Position numbers and translations under genes: made by a program. From positions 124,001-188,000 of the forward strand of contig NZ_JBLWFH010000004.1 of assembly GCF_050306235.1 (NCBI RefSeq): 64,000 nucleotides of DNA. The letters are read 5' to 3'. This DNA is from Glaciecola sp947496235. GTDB taxonomy: Bacteria > Pseudomonadota > Gammaproteobacteria > Enterobacterales > Alteromonadaceae. Below the pieces are notes generated by a model. That model was not told the origin of the DNA, searched no databases, and worked only from the letters and a program-made list of their open reading frames with translations. Shown here one piece after another: positions 27,653-36,920 of the stretch; the first letter of the stretch is position 1; every line of letters begins with the position of its first letter.

Positions 27653-28609
27653 TTATAAAGGTTCTAAATCAGCGCCTTCTTTTTCTACTTCTGTTGGCAT
27701 TAAGTCTTCTTTACTGATGCCTAGGGCAAGTGCTACAGCACTGGCAATGTACACAGAAGAATAGGTACCAATGAAGACACCCATCAATAAGGCTGTCGCG
27801 AAGCCGTGTATCAAACTTCCACCTTTAAAAAATAGCGCCAACAATACCAAAATAGTGGTTAATGAGGTCACTATTGTACGATTAAGAGTTTGGGTCAGTG
27901 AAATGTTGATAATTTCGACCGGAGCACCTTTACGAACTTTTCTGAAGTTCTCTCTGATTCGGTCCGACACAACTATGGTATCGTTAAGTGAATAACCAAT
28001 AACTGCCAGCAATGCTGCTAAAACGGTTAAGTCAAATTCCAGCTGCAATACAGAGAACAACCCAAGGGTAATAAGAACATCATGGGCCAACGCGGCAACA
28101 GAGCCTAATGCAAATCGCCATTCAAAGCGCATTGCTACGTAGATAAGAATACAGATTAGCGCCACTATCATGGCTAATCCGCCTTGCTCAGTTAACTCTT
28201 CACCAACGTTAGGTCCAACAAACTCAATGCGATCTCGAACGGCAGTTGAGTCCGCTGCTTGCAAGACTTCTACGACCTTATCACCAATAGTTTCCTGTTC
28301 AAGGTCATCCCTTGGAGCAACACGAATCAGTACGTCTTGGCTACTACCAAAGTTCTGAACAACGGCATCTGGAAAACTATATTCATTTTCAGTGTTGGCT
28401 AAATCAGCTCGGATTTTTTCTAAATCAGCGCCGTCTGGATACTGCATTTGAATCAATGTTCCGCCAGTAAAGTCTAATCCCCAGTTAAGTTGATTAACCG
28501 CTAAGGAACCGATTGAACCTACAATCAACAATGTCGAAAAGATTAAAGCCACCATACGAAGCTTCATGAAATCGACAGTTTTATTTATATCTAATATTTG
28601 AAGTGCCAT
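27653..28609 (-). CDS. secF: Protein translocase subunit SecF
   Basis: A 318-residue inner-membrane protein with six expected helices and a first periplasmic domain. WGLDFTGGTLIQMQYP near the N-terminus, the IGYSLNDTIVVSDRIREN motif and TLNRTIVTSLTTILVLLALF are SecF hallmarks. With SecD it uses the proton-motive force to pull proteins through SecYEG. It lies ten bases after secD. Confidence 0.98.
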   Translation of the reverse strand: MALQILDINKTVDFMKLRMVALIFSTLLIVGSIGSLAVNQLNWGLDFTGGTLIQMQYPDGADLEKIRADLANTENEYSFPDAVVQNFGSSQDVLIRVAPRDDLEQETIGDKVVEVLQAADSTAVRDRIEFVGPNVGEELTEQGGLAMIVALICILIYVAMRFEWRFALGSVAALAHDVLITLGLFSVLQLEFDLTVLAALLAVIGYSLNDTIVVSDRIRENFRKVRKGAPVEIINISLTQTLNRTIVTSLTTILVLLALFFKGGSLIHGFATALLMGVFIGTYSSVYIASAVALALGISKEDLMPTEVEKEGADLEPL

Positions 28610-28619
28610 TGTCGTTCTC

Positions 28620-30464
28620 CTATATCGCCAGCTTGCTTACGCGGCGTCCGCCCCAAATGGCATTTACCAAGACGCGAGTCACTATGATGGCAGTAAACAT
28701 AGAGGTTACTATGCCTATCATCAGGGTAACAGAGAAGCCTTTGATCGGTCCTGTCCCCATTCCAAACAATATCAAACCTGCAATGAAAGTAGTGATATTT
28801 GCGTCTAAAATCGTCGAAAAAGCGTTATCATAACCAAAATGAATGGCTTGTTGTGGACTTCGCCCTTCCCTGATTTCTTCTCGGATACGCTCAAAGATGA
28901 GTACGTTCGCATCTACAGCCATACCCACAGTAAGTACAATACCCGCCATACCTGGTAAGGTTAAGGTTGCACCTGGAATCATAGACATGACACCAATGAT
29001 CATGATGACATTTACCACCAAGGCGACGTTGGCCACTAGACCGAACGCACGGTAGTAAATCAACATGAATATCAACACTGCGGCTAACCCATAAATAATC
29101 GCTGTTTGACCAAGTTCAATATTCTCTTTACCTAAGCTTGGACCAACCGTTCTTTCTTCCACAATTTGAATCGGCGCGATAAGAGCACCCGCTCTTAATA
29201 ATAAAGAAAGATCTCTTGCTTCTGATGCGCTGCCAATCCCAGTAATGCGAAATGAATTACCTAATTGTGCTTGGATAGTAGCAACGTTAATAATTTCTTC
29301 TTTTTTCTCGAAAATAGTGCGCCCTTCAGCGTCTTTTTCGTTAGTAGCTTCGTATTCAATGAACACAGTTGCCATAGGTTTACCAATGTTATCCTTGGTG
29401 CCTTTTGACATTAAACTCCCGCCTTTCCCATCAAGATCTATGTTAACTTGAGGGAAACCATTTTCATCTCGGCTACTATTAGCATCAGTAATATGGCTAC
29501 CTTCTAGCATTACATCTGCTTTCAATAGATAAGGTCTTCCATCTCTGGTGTAAAGAAGCTTGGCACGAGGAGGAACTCGACCACGCACTGCACTGGCAAT
29601 ATCACCTTCTTGGTCAACTAATCTAAATTCTAGCGTTGCCGTTGCGTTAAGTATCTCTTTGGCTTTTGCTGTATCTTGAATACCCGGCAATTGTACAACT
29701 ATACGATTTTGCCCTTGTTTTTGTACTAGGGGCTCAGCTACACCTAACTGGTTAACACGGTTTCGGATTATCGTAATGTTCTGTTTAACAGCATAATCAC
29801 GAATTTCATCCAATCTCGTTTGGGTATAAGCAGCTCTAAGGGTTAATTCATCCTGTTCGGTAAAGCTCATCTCGTTATTGTTATTACGCAAGAAAAACTG
29901 AGCACTTTCTAACACTTCAGGATCTCGGAAAACGATCTCTAAGTCTTCCCCAACCACACGTACAGTGCGATATCTTAGCTTTTCTTCTCGTAAACGAGTT
30001 TGGATTTCTGCCTGAGCACTTTCAAGAGATTTTTCGATGGCACTTTTCATGTCTACTTCCATTAAAAAGTGCACACCGCCTCTTAAATCCAAGCCTAACT
30101 TCATAGGCTCAGCGCCAAGGTTATTCAACCACTCAGGGGTATCAGGTGCCAAGTTCATCGCCACAAAATAGTCATCGCCGAGCAATTCCGCCAAAGACTC
30201 CTGAGCTTTCAACTGGGTATCGGAATCGTTTAGACGAACCAACACCCGTTCATCTTTATATTCAATCCGTTTAAAAGGAATTTTTGTCGATTCGAGATGC
30301 TCTTCTACTTGGGAGACCATTTGCTCGTTCACGACGCTATTTCGAGAAGGAGATATTTGTACCGCGTTATCTTCTCCGTAGATGTTGGGAAGTGCATATA
30401 ATCCACACACCAACAACACCACGATAACGGCCAAATACTTCCAAAAAGGCGTTTTATTTAACAC
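28620..30464 (-). CDS. secD: Protein translocase subunit SecD
   Basis: A 614-residue RND-type membrane protein with the motifs GLDLRGGVHFLMEVD, RNRVNQLGVAEPLVQKQG, and the transmembrane region GMAVDANVLIFERIREEIREG. It is the partner of SecF in post-translocational pulling. The operon order queA-tgt-yajC-secD-secF is the conserved gammaproteobacterial one. Confidence 0.98.
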   Translation of the reverse strand: MLNKTPFWKYLAVIVVLLVCGLYALPNIYGEDNAVQISPSRNSVVNEQMVSQVEEHLESTKIPFKRIEYKDERVLVRLNDSDTQLKAQESLAELLGDDYFVAMNLAPDTPEWLNNLGAEPMKLGLDLRGGVHFLMEVDMKSAIEKSLESAQAEIQTRLREEKLRYRTVRVVGEDLEIVFRDPEVLESAQFFLRNNNNEMSFTEQDELTLRAAYTQTRLDEIRDYAVKQNITIIRNRVNQLGVAEPLVQKQGQNRIVVQLPGIQDTAKAKEILNATATLEFRLVDQEGDIASAVRGRVPPRAKLLYTRDGRPYLLKADVMLEGSHITDANSSRDENGFPQVNIDLDGKGGSLMSKGTKDNIGKPMATVFIEYEATNEKDAEGRTIFEKKEEIINVATIQAQLGNSFRITGIGSASEARDLSLLLRAGALIAPIQIVEERTVGPSLGKENIELGQTAIIYGLAAVLIFMLIYYRAFGLVANVALVVNVIMIIGVMSMIPGATLTLPGMAGIVLTVGMAVDANVLIFERIREEIREGRSPQQAIHFGYDNAFSTILDANITTFIAGLILFGMGTGPIKGFSVTLMIGIVTSMFTAIIVTRVLVNAIWGGRRVSKLAI

Positions 30465-30504
30465 AATAACTTCCTATCTATCGCCTAATGACATTGAATA
30501 TGCA

Positions 30505-30843
30505 TTAGTTGAGTGACTTCATGGTACCTTTTGGTAACACAGCGGTAATGGCAGACTTTTGTACCATGATGCTATTTGATTCATTTAGCATAATTTCAAT
30601 GAAGTCTTTATCTTCTGCAACCTTAGTAATTTTGCCTACTAGACCGCCTTGGGTGAGTACTTCATCACCTTTACCTAGTTCTGACACAAGTTTCTTATGC
30701 TCTTTCACACGTTTCGCTTGAGGACGATAAAGTAAGAAGTAAAAAATTAAACCAAAAACCGCGAGCATGATCAGAGGGCCAAAACCACCCGATGCACCAG
30801 GGCCTGCTTCTTGGGCATATGCAGGAGAAATAAATAAACTCAT
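30505..30843 (-). CDS. yajC: Preprotein translocase accessory subunit YajC
   Basis: A 112-residue single-pass protein. The helix GFGPLIMLAVFGLIFYFLLYRPQ is followed by the YajC cytoplasmic signature KRVKEHKKLVSELGKGDEVLTQGGLVGKI. It associates with SecDF. It lies 40 bases upstream of secD and downstream of tgt. Confidence 0.97.
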   Translation of the reverse strand: MSLFISPAYAQEAGPGASGGFGPLIMLAVFGLIFYFLLYRPQAKRVKEHKKLVSELGKGDEVLTQGGLVGKITKVAEDKDFIEIMLNESNSIMVQKSAITAVLPKGTMKSLN

Positions 30844-30882
30844 AATGATTCCTTATATTTTCAAATTATTATTATTTTGCAG

Positions 30883-31998
30883 CTAATCTAACACTGGAAC
30901 TTCCAGTCCCTTCTCAGCATAAAATTCTTCAACAAACTGATCTAATGCATTATTTGCAATAGCTTCACGTAAGCCTTGCATAACCCTTTGATAATATCTC
31001 AGGTTATGAATAGTGTTCAGTCGCGCGCCGAGTATCTCGTTGCACTTGTCTAAGTGATGTAAATATGACCGAGAATAATTTTTACAAGTATAACAGTCAC
31101 ATTTTTTATCCAACGGGCCTGTGTCCGTTTTGTATTGGGCGTTACGTATTTTTATAACCCCTTCAGAAACAAAAAGATGGCCGTTTCTAGCGTTGCGTGT
31201 TGGCATTACACAATCAAACATATCAACGCCACGTCGCACAGACTCCACAATGTCTTCAGGTTTGCCAACGCCCATCAAATAACGGGGTTTATTCGGATTG
31301 ATTTTCGGCGCAGTGTGACGCACTATGCGCATCATGTCTGGCTTAGGCTCGCCTACTGATAATCCACCAATAGCGTAACCATCGAAATCAATTTCTTCTA
31401 GCCCAGCTAAAGACTCATCGCGCAAGTCTTCATACATACCGCCTTGAATAATACCGAAAAGAGCAGCTTCACTTTCACCATGCTCTTGTTTACTGCGTTT
31501 TGCCCAGCGTAAGGACAATTGCATCGATTGCCTTGCTTCATCTTTGGTGGCAGGAAAAGGCGTACACTCGTCAAAAATCATCACAATGTCAGAACCCAGT
31601 TCACGCTGGACTTGCATTGATTTTTCAGGCGTCAGTAAGATTTTTTCGCCGTTAATGGGTGATCTAAAGGTCACACCTTCTTCACTGATTTTACGTAACT
31701 GTCCCAAGGAAAACACTTGAAAGCCACCTGAGTCAGTTAAGATAGGTTTATCCCAATGCATAAAATCATGTAAATCACCGTGTTGCTGAATAATGCCCGT
31801 ACCAGGACGCAACATCAAATGAAAAGTATTGCCCAGACATATGTGAGCCCCAGTGTCTTTAAGCTCTTCTGGGGTCATTCCTTTTACGGTGCCATAAGTA
31901 CCAACAGGCATAAAAGCAGGCGTTTCAACCACGCCCCTATCGAAGACTAAACGCCCAGTGCGCGCCAAGCCATCTGTGTTAATTAGTTCAAACTTCAT
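30883..31998 (-). CDS. tgt: Queuine tRNA-ribosyltransferase
   Basis: Exchanges guanine 34 of Asp, Asn, His and Tyr tRNAs for preQ1. The N-terminus AFMPVGTYGTVKGMTPEEL, the substrate loop LTDSGGFQVFSL, the catalytic region GGLSVGEP and the zinc site CDCYTCKNYSRSYLHHL are visible. Its 371 residues are normal. It lies 140 bases downstream of queA, its pathway partner. Confidence 0.98.
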   Translation of the reverse strand: MKFELINTDGLARTGRLVFDRGVVETPAFMPVGTYGTVKGMTPEELKDTGAHICLGNTFHLMLRPGTGIIQQHGDLHDFMHWDKPILTDSGGFQVFSLGQLRKISEEGVTFRSPINGEKILLTPEKSMQVQRELGSDIVMIFDECTPFPATKDEARQSMQLSLRWAKRSKQEHGESEAALFGIIQGGMYEDLRDESLAGLEEIDFDGYAIGGLSVGEPKPDMMRIVRHTAPKINPNKPRYLMGVGKPEDIVESVRRGVDMFDCVMPTRNARNGHLFVSEGVIKIRNAQYKTDTGPLDKKCDCYTCKNYSRSYLHHLDKCNEILGARLNTIHNLRYYQRVMQGLREAIANNALDQFVEEFYAEKGLEVPVLD

Positions 31999-32138
31999 TT
32001 AATCAAATACGTAATATTGGCGGTAACTTGAGTACCGAATTAAAATTGCGCGAGAGTATAGCAAAATTGAACACAAGATGGCACTGAAAACCGTTTATAG
32101 TGGGATTACTCTTAATGCGCTATCTGATAAATCAAACC

Positions 32139-33173
32139 TCAATCCGATTTTTCGATAAACATTGCATCTCCGTAGCTAAAGAAACGGTATTCTTGTGCCA
32201 CTGCATGGGCATATGCGTTAAACACATTGTCTCGTCCTGCAAATGCACTGATTAGCATTAGCAAAGTAGACTGCGGTAAGTGAAAATTGGTCAGCATGGC
32301 ATCAACCACTTTAAATTCATACCCCGGATAAATAAAAATATTGGTGTCAGACATAAATGGGCGAATCTGTCCATCTGGGTGCTGGGCAGCAGATTCCAAA
32401 GATCTTACTGAGGTTGTTCCCACTGCAATCACGCGATTGCCCTGCGCCTTGGTTTGCAAAACAGCATCAACGACCGTTTGAGGTACGTTAGCGTATTCTG
32501 AGTGCATTTTATGGTCTTGAATGTTCTCCACCCGTACTGGCTGAAAGGTACCAGCGCCCACATGTAGCGTAACCTCTTCTATGCGTACACCTTTATTTTT
32601 AAGCTTCTCCAAAATTTGGGTATCAAAATGCAGACCTGCTGTCGGTGCGGCTACTGCACCGGGATTTTTGTTGTATACAGTTTGATACCTTTCTTTATCA
32701 GCATTTTCATCAGGTCGGTCAATATAGGGAGGCAGAGGCATATGGCCATGCTTTTCAAGTAGGCTAAAGACATCTTCATCTGCATCGAACTTGATCAAAA
32801 ATAGCTCATCTTCACGGCCCAAAACTGTAATTTGCAAACCGCCTTCTACAATAATTTTAGTCCCTGGTTTAGGTGCTTTACTGGCACGGATATGACTAAC
32901 TGCAGTATTATCTTGGCGCACCCGTTCTAGCATGACTTCTACTTTACCGCCGGTTTCTTTCTGGCCAAAAAGACGCGCAGGAATAACTCTAGTATTATTA
33001 AAAATTAATAAATCCCCTGGCGCGATCAAATCTACAATATCGGGAAAAAGCTTATCTTCCAACCTGCCATTTTTACCGTCAAGGGTAAGTAACCTGGAGC
33101 CTGTGCGCTGTTCAGCCGGGTGTTTAGCGATTAAAGAATCGGGTAATTCAAAGTCAAAATCAGATAATTTCAT
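32139..33173 (-). CDS. queA: S-adenosylmethionine:tRNA ribosyltransferase-isomerase
   Basis: Adds the cyclopentene ring precursor to preQ1 in tRNA using SAM. Diagnostic segments are FDFELPDSLIAKHPAEQR at the N-terminus, PTAGLHFD, TLHVGAGTFQPVRVE, and LTNFHLPQSTLLMLISAFAG at the C-terminus. Its 344 residues are usual. It is the first gene of the tgt-secDF block; its promoter must lie in the 290-base gap upstream. Confidence 0.98.
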   Translation of the reverse strand: MKLSDFDFELPDSLIAKHPAEQRTGSRLLTLDGKNGRLEDKLFPDIVDLIAPGDLLIFNNTRVIPARLFGQKETGGKVEVMLERVRQDNTAVSHIRASKAPKPGTKIIVEGGLQITVLGREDELFLIKFDADEDVFSLLEKHGHMPLPPYIDRPDENADKERYQTVYNKNPGAVAAPTAGLHFDTQILEKLKNKGVRIEEVTLHVGAGTFQPVRVENIQDHKMHSEYANVPQTVVDAVLQTKAQGNRVIAVGTTSVRSLESAAQHPDGQIRPFMSDTNIFIYPGYEFKVVDAMLTNFHLPQSTLLMLISAFAGRDNVFNAYAHAVAQEYRFFSYGDAMFIEKSD

Positions 33174-33192
33174 CGGTTAGTCATATAGTCTT

Positions 33193-33361
33193 TTGATTAA
33201 AAGGTATTGAATCTCATACATAGTAAGTAATCCCAATACCTCAATTTTAGTGATTATTTTTTGTTCTTGTTCTACTCTTTGTGTCAGGAAATTTTACAGA
33301 CTTCATTGACATCTCCCTATGTTGATTTTAACCCGACTTCTTCGTCGGGTTTGTTTTTTTT
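33193..33361 (+). ncRNA. Candidate small RNA with its own terminator (tentative)
   Basis: The 291-base gap between queA and the divergent potassium channel gene has no reading frame that looks coding. On the plus strand it holds a perfect inverted repeat (AGGTATTG at 33202, CAATACCT at 33234). About 90 bases later comes a strong terminator that no protein gene explains. The promoter is unclear: a TTGATT at 33193 has only a weak -10. A small RNA, or the leader of an upstream-initiated transcript, is the simplest reading. Confidence 0.3.
33330..33361 (+). terminator. Orphan Rho-independent terminator upstream of the channel gene
   Basis: AACCCGAC-TTCTTC-GTCGGGTT is followed by TGTTTTTTTT. It is a strong intrinsic terminator on the plus strand, but the gene to its left (queA) runs the other way. 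Confidence 0.85.
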
Positions 33362-33464
33362 GGCCACTTTATATCACGTTTTTCACAAATCCTTGTTTTT
33401 TGGTTCACTTTTTTTTGTTAGCAAGTATCATTTACAAAAAAATCACTAACCAACTGATGATTTA

Positions 33465-34532
33465 ATGGTCTGGCCGAAAATTAAAAAAGCAATGATGAAA
33501 CACTTCACAGAAATGAAGTGGTACACCATCATGGCACTTCTCATTTTTTACGCTGTTTCAACCTGGTTTATGCTTTTGCTTGCAGGTGAAGAAGCATTAC
33601 TAGATATAAGAGACTATTTATATTGGCTAGTAGTGACCGGATCGACAGTGGGTTATGGTGATATGTCACCTGAAACTGAAGGTGGCAAAATTCTAGTAGC
33701 TGTTTATGTAATCCCAGCTGGCTTAAGTATTTTCGCGTTAGTACTGGGAAGAGTGGCTGGATGGGTGTCTCTTCAATGGCAGAAAGGATCTAAGGGTATG
33801 CACGAGTTAAATGTCAGTGAGCATGTGCTCATTTTGGGCTGGAATGGCAAACGTACCGAACAATTACTCAAACTTTTATTAAAAGAGCGAGAAGATGTAA
33901 TTGGCGAGCCAGAAATTGTATTGTGCGTTCGCGCAGATATTACCAACCCGCTGCCTGGCGAAATAGAGTTTGTCAAAGTTGACTCCTTTAACAAGGATGA
34001 GGATATGGATAGAGCTTGCGTTGCTGACGCTTCCACTATCTTGATCGACAATCCAGAAGACGACATGACAATGACCTGCGCGCTCTATTGTTCCAAACGT
34101 AACCCTAGTGCTCACAAAGTGGCGTATTTCGATGATGAAAGTCTGGTACCTTTGCTGCAACAACATTGTCCTGAGATAGAATGTACACCAAGCGTGGCAG
34201 TAGAAATGTTGGCTAAATCAGCCTTTGATCCTGGTTCAAGCATGCTGCATCATGACCTGCTAGATGTATATGAAGGACAAGCACAATTTTCAGCGATAAT
34301 CCCCAATAAAATCGAAGAGATTTGCGCCGAAGCCTTGTTCTATCAATTAAAAAAATCTTATGATGCAACTTTCATAGGCTTTGCCACTGGCGATGTGTCG
34401 CACAAAATTAGTGTTAATCCATCACTTAAAACCAAACTCTACGGAAAAGATAAAATATTTTATATCGCCAATAAGCGAATCAATAATATTGATTGGGAAA
34501 AGATTCAAAACTTGACTGACACGGAAAAATAA
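33465..34532 (+). CDS. Two-helix potassium channel with TrkA-N (RCK) domain
   Basis: The first helix is MALLIFYAVSTWFMLLLAG. The pore loop has the potassium selectivity filter STVGYGDMSPETEGG, and a second helix follows (VAVYVIPAGLSIFALVLGRVAGW). A cytoplasmic Rossmann-type regulatory domain begins HVLILGWNGKRTEQLL. This is the Ion_trans_2 + TrkA_N layout of ligand-gated bacterial K+ channels. Its 355 residues are typical. It is probably a single gene, with a long inverted repeat downstream. Confidence 0.92.
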   Translation: MVWPKIKKAMMKHFTEMKWYTIMALLIFYAVSTWFMLLLAGEEALLDIRDYLYWLVVTGSTVGYGDMSPETEGGKILVAVYVIPAGLSIFALVLGRVAGWVSLQWQKGSKGMHELNVSEHVLILGWNGKRTEQLLKLLLKEREDVIGEPEIVLCVRADITNPLPGEIEFVKVDSFNKDEDMDRACVADASTILIDNPEDDMTMTCALYCSKRNPSAHKVAYFDDESLVPLLQQHCPEIECTPSVAVEMLAKSAFDPGSSMLHHDLLDVYEGQAQFSAIIPNKIEEICAEALFYQLKKSYDATFIGFATGDVSHKISVNPSLKTKLYGKDKIFYIANKRINNIDWEKIQNLTDTEK

Positions 34533-34546
34533 CATTCAGCGAGAAA

Positions 34547-34608
34547 ACCTTGATAGCAAAGCCGCTTTGTATCGAAGTTAAGTCAGGGAAAATTTGCTAT
34601 ATCAAGGT
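34547..34608. repeat. Imperfect inverted repeat after the channel gene
   Basis: ACCTTGAT-AGCAAA (34547-34560) is matched by TTTGCT-AT-ATCAAGGT (34593-34608), with a two-base bulge and a 32-base spacer. There is no T-run, so it is not a standard terminator. It may stabilise the channel mRNA end or be a protein-binding site. Confidence 0.4.
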
Positions 34609-34681
34609 ATAAACTTTAGATGTTAATTGTTGTCCGATTGTCGTACACTTTCGCTGATTTTAGGATTCAAAAAGTAAACAC

Positions 34682-35398
34682 ATGAGCAGTACGCAACAAG
34701 ATACTACACAGCAACAAAAGCCGCAGCAGCAGGGCTTTTTTGGCAATTTAATTTTTAATATCGCTGTACCTGTCCTGATAATGAGTTATTTAAGCTCAGA
34801 TGAATACTTAGGTCCTGCTTGGAGCGTTGTGCTCGCCCTATCCTTTCCATTGGTGTACGGGCTGTATGATTTTAAACAAAGCCACAAGGTTAACCTTTTT
34901 TCTGTGCTAGGTGTGGTCAGTGTTTTACTCACTGGCGGTATTGCATTACTCAAACTACCTGCTGAATATATGGCTATCAAAGAAGCCAGTATTCCCTCTA
35001 TTTTAGGTCTCGCGGTTTTAATTACTCAATTCACCCCAAACCCTCTGGTTAAAGTCCTAATATTGAACGATCAAATTGTAAATTGGGAAAAACTCAATCA
35101 ACGATTAGACGAAAAGAATATGCATGGTGAATTTAATAAGAAGATTGCGGTTAGTAGCTATATAGTGGCCTCATCGTTTTTCTTATCCGCTGTGCTGAAT
35201 TATTTGCTAGCGAAGTGGATATTGGTTTCTGAGCCTGGTACTACCGCCTATACCGAAGAACTCGGCAGAATGACCGCACTTAGTTATCCGGTGATTGTTA
35301 TTCCGAGTATGATTTTATTGATTGGCGCATTAATTTATTTATTTAAACAAATAGGCTCCTGTACTGGGGAGCCTATTGAGAATTTTCTAAATCAATAA
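34682..35398 (+). CDS. VC0807-like integral membrane protein
   Basis: A 238-residue protein with a Gln-rich N-terminus followed by about six hydrophobic helices (NIAVPVLIMSYLSS, VVLALSFPLVYGLYDF, VLGVVSVLLTGGIALL, IVASSFFLSAVLNYLLAKWI, YPVIVIPSMILLIGALIYLF). It resembles the VC0807 family of conserved membrane proteins (septation-protein-A-like topology); the function is not established. The last codons contain the terminator of the converging phosphatase gene. Confidence 0.65.
   Translation: MSSTQQDTTQQQKPQQQGFFGNLIFNIAVPVLIMSYLSSDEYLGPAWSVVLALSFPLVYGLYDFKQSHKVNLFSVLGVVSVLLTGGIALLKLPAEYMAIKEASIPSILGLAVLITQFTPNPLVKVLILNDQIVNWEKLNQRLDEKNMHGEFNKKIAVSSYIVASSFFLSAVLNYLLAKWILVSEPGTTAYTEELGRMTALSYPVIVIPSMILLIGALIYLFKQIGSCTGEPIENFLNQ
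35344..35377 (-). terminator. Terminator hairpin of the alkaline phosphatase gene
   Basis: On the minus strand AATAGGCTCC and GGAGCCTATT form a perfect 10-base stem followed by TGTTTAAAT. The hairpin lies within the last codons of the converging membrane-protein gene. It could work in both directions, but the U-tracts are weak. Confidence 0.5.
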
Positions 35399-35404
35399 AA
35401 AAGC

Positions 35405-36760
35405 TTATTGAGCGTATTTTTCATCCAACAAGGTAAAGATACGCTCTGCAATTTCTATATTGTTTATATTACCTGTAAACCTTTCACTACCAGGTCCAAA
35501 ACCATAAATATTTACATCCACACCAGTATGGCCACTCGTCGTCCATCCGGTGTTTGTGCGCTTATCAATAATGCGTTTTACGATTTTTTCCACGTCTTTT
35601 GATGGCATATCAAGATCAATCAGTGACAATAAATTTTGTTCTTCTATGGTTAATTCAAAGCCTAATTGCTGACTTAAAAATCCGGCTTTATCATCCTGTT
35701 CAGCCAATTTACCGGCAATGGTTTCAACCGAAGCTTTGATGGTTTTTAGCCATCTTGGATCCCATCGATAATCACCGTTTGCCGCAACGGTAAGTCCGCC
35801 AGTACTGTGATCAGCAGTAATTACCACTAGAGTATCAGGATGATCTTTCACATAAGTTTTCAATAAACTAATTGTTTGCGCAAAGTCTTCCATTTCGTTT
35901 ACTAAAGACGCTATGTCATTTGCGTGCCCTGCCCAATCAACCTGGCTTGCTTCAACCAATAGGAAAAAGCCTTGGTCACTGGTTAATTGGTTTAACGCGG
36001 TTTTTGTCATTCTGCTTAAACGAAGTGGATCTGAATCATCCAGCGCCCAAGGCAGTTCATCGGGTCCAAACAGTCCCAGCAATGGCTGCTCGCCATTAAC
36101 TGTGTCTAATTGATCGTAGTTATCAATGTATTGGAAGCCGCTGGCAACAAACTCATCTACGATATTTCTATCTTCGCGAATAAAGTGGGTTTGCCCCGCA
36201 CCTAACATAACGTCGGCAAGGAATTTTCCGTCAATGCGGTCATTAAAAAATGAGTCAGCGATTTGGTTGTAATTTTTTCGTTGCTCGTTGGCTACCATAT
36301 ATGACGCTGGTGTTGCATGCACTATGGTAGAAGTTACCGTTAAACCCGTTTTCATGCCGTATTTTCTTGCGCGATGTAAAACGGTTTCCAAAGGCTGCTT
36401 GTCTATATCAACGCCAATCGCGCCATTATAAGTTTTTACACCAGTTGCCAATGCGGTAGCTGACGCCGCTGAGTCAGTAATATATCCAGAATCTGGATGA
36501 GGATAAGTGCGCGCAGTACCTAGCAGAATATCATCTACCACTATGGGCTCTAACACTTCGGTGTCAGGATCATCTTTATAGTTTCGATACGCAGTAATAT
36601 AGGCTGGCCCCATACCATCGGCAACAACCATAATTATATTTTTAGGTAGGCTAGGCTTTGCAACTAATGTTTCTGTTTGCTTGTCCGTAGAAGTACACCC
36701 AGCGATGAATAAAGCAGTCAAGCCGCATGCGACTGCAATTTTGCTAACTCTGTCTATCAT
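35405..36760 (-). CDS. Alkaline phosphatase family lipoprotein
   Basis: A lipoprotein-type signal (LTALFIAGC) is followed by the PhoA-type alkaline phosphatase fold. Metal-binding Asp lies in NIIMVVADGMGPAYI, the phosphorylated serine in YITDSAASATALATGVKTYNG, and further metal ligands in VDWAGHAND and VVITADHSTGG, with a late His in TSGHTGVDV. It should hydrolyse phosphomonoesters in the periplasm or on the outer membrane. Length is 451 residues. I saw no convincing Pho box upstream. Confidence 0.93.
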   Translation of the reverse strand: MIDRVSKIAVACGLTALFIAGCTSTDKQTETLVAKPSLPKNIIMVVADGMGPAYITAYRNYKDDPDTEVLEPIVVDDILLGTARTYPHPDSGYITDSAASATALATGVKTYNGAIGVDIDKQPLETVLHRARKYGMKTGLTVTSTIVHATPASYMVANEQRKNYNQIADSFFNDRIDGKFLADVMLGAGQTHFIREDRNIVDEFVASGFQYIDNYDQLDTVNGEQPLLGLFGPDELPWALDDSDPLRLSRMTKTALNQLTSDQGFFLLVEASQVDWAGHANDIASLVNEMEDFAQTISLLKTYVKDHPDTLVVITADHSTGGLTVAANGDYRWDPRWLKTIKASVETIAGKLAEQDDKAGFLSQQLGFELTIEEQNLLSLIDLDMPSKDVEKIVKRIIDKRTNTGWTTSGHTGVDVNIYGFGPGSERFTGNINNIEIAERIFTLLDEKYAQ

Positions 36761-36920
36761 AGATTTTCAATTTAGTTTTTGTCTGGTCTGTGATGATAGA
36801 ACAAGGCACAGCAAAAATTAACAGCCAATTGGTATTATTTAGCATTAAGTCAGGCAATTATTCGAAAAATATCCGTAATTGTTAATCCCAAGTTATGTGC
36901 ATGTTTAAACAACGTACTCT

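Noticed and set aside
36830..36900. Pho-box-like CTGTTAA ... CTGTG upstream of the alkaline phosphatase gene
   Set aside because: The two half-repeats are 13 bases apart instead of 11 and the second is poorly matched, so PhoB control is not supported.
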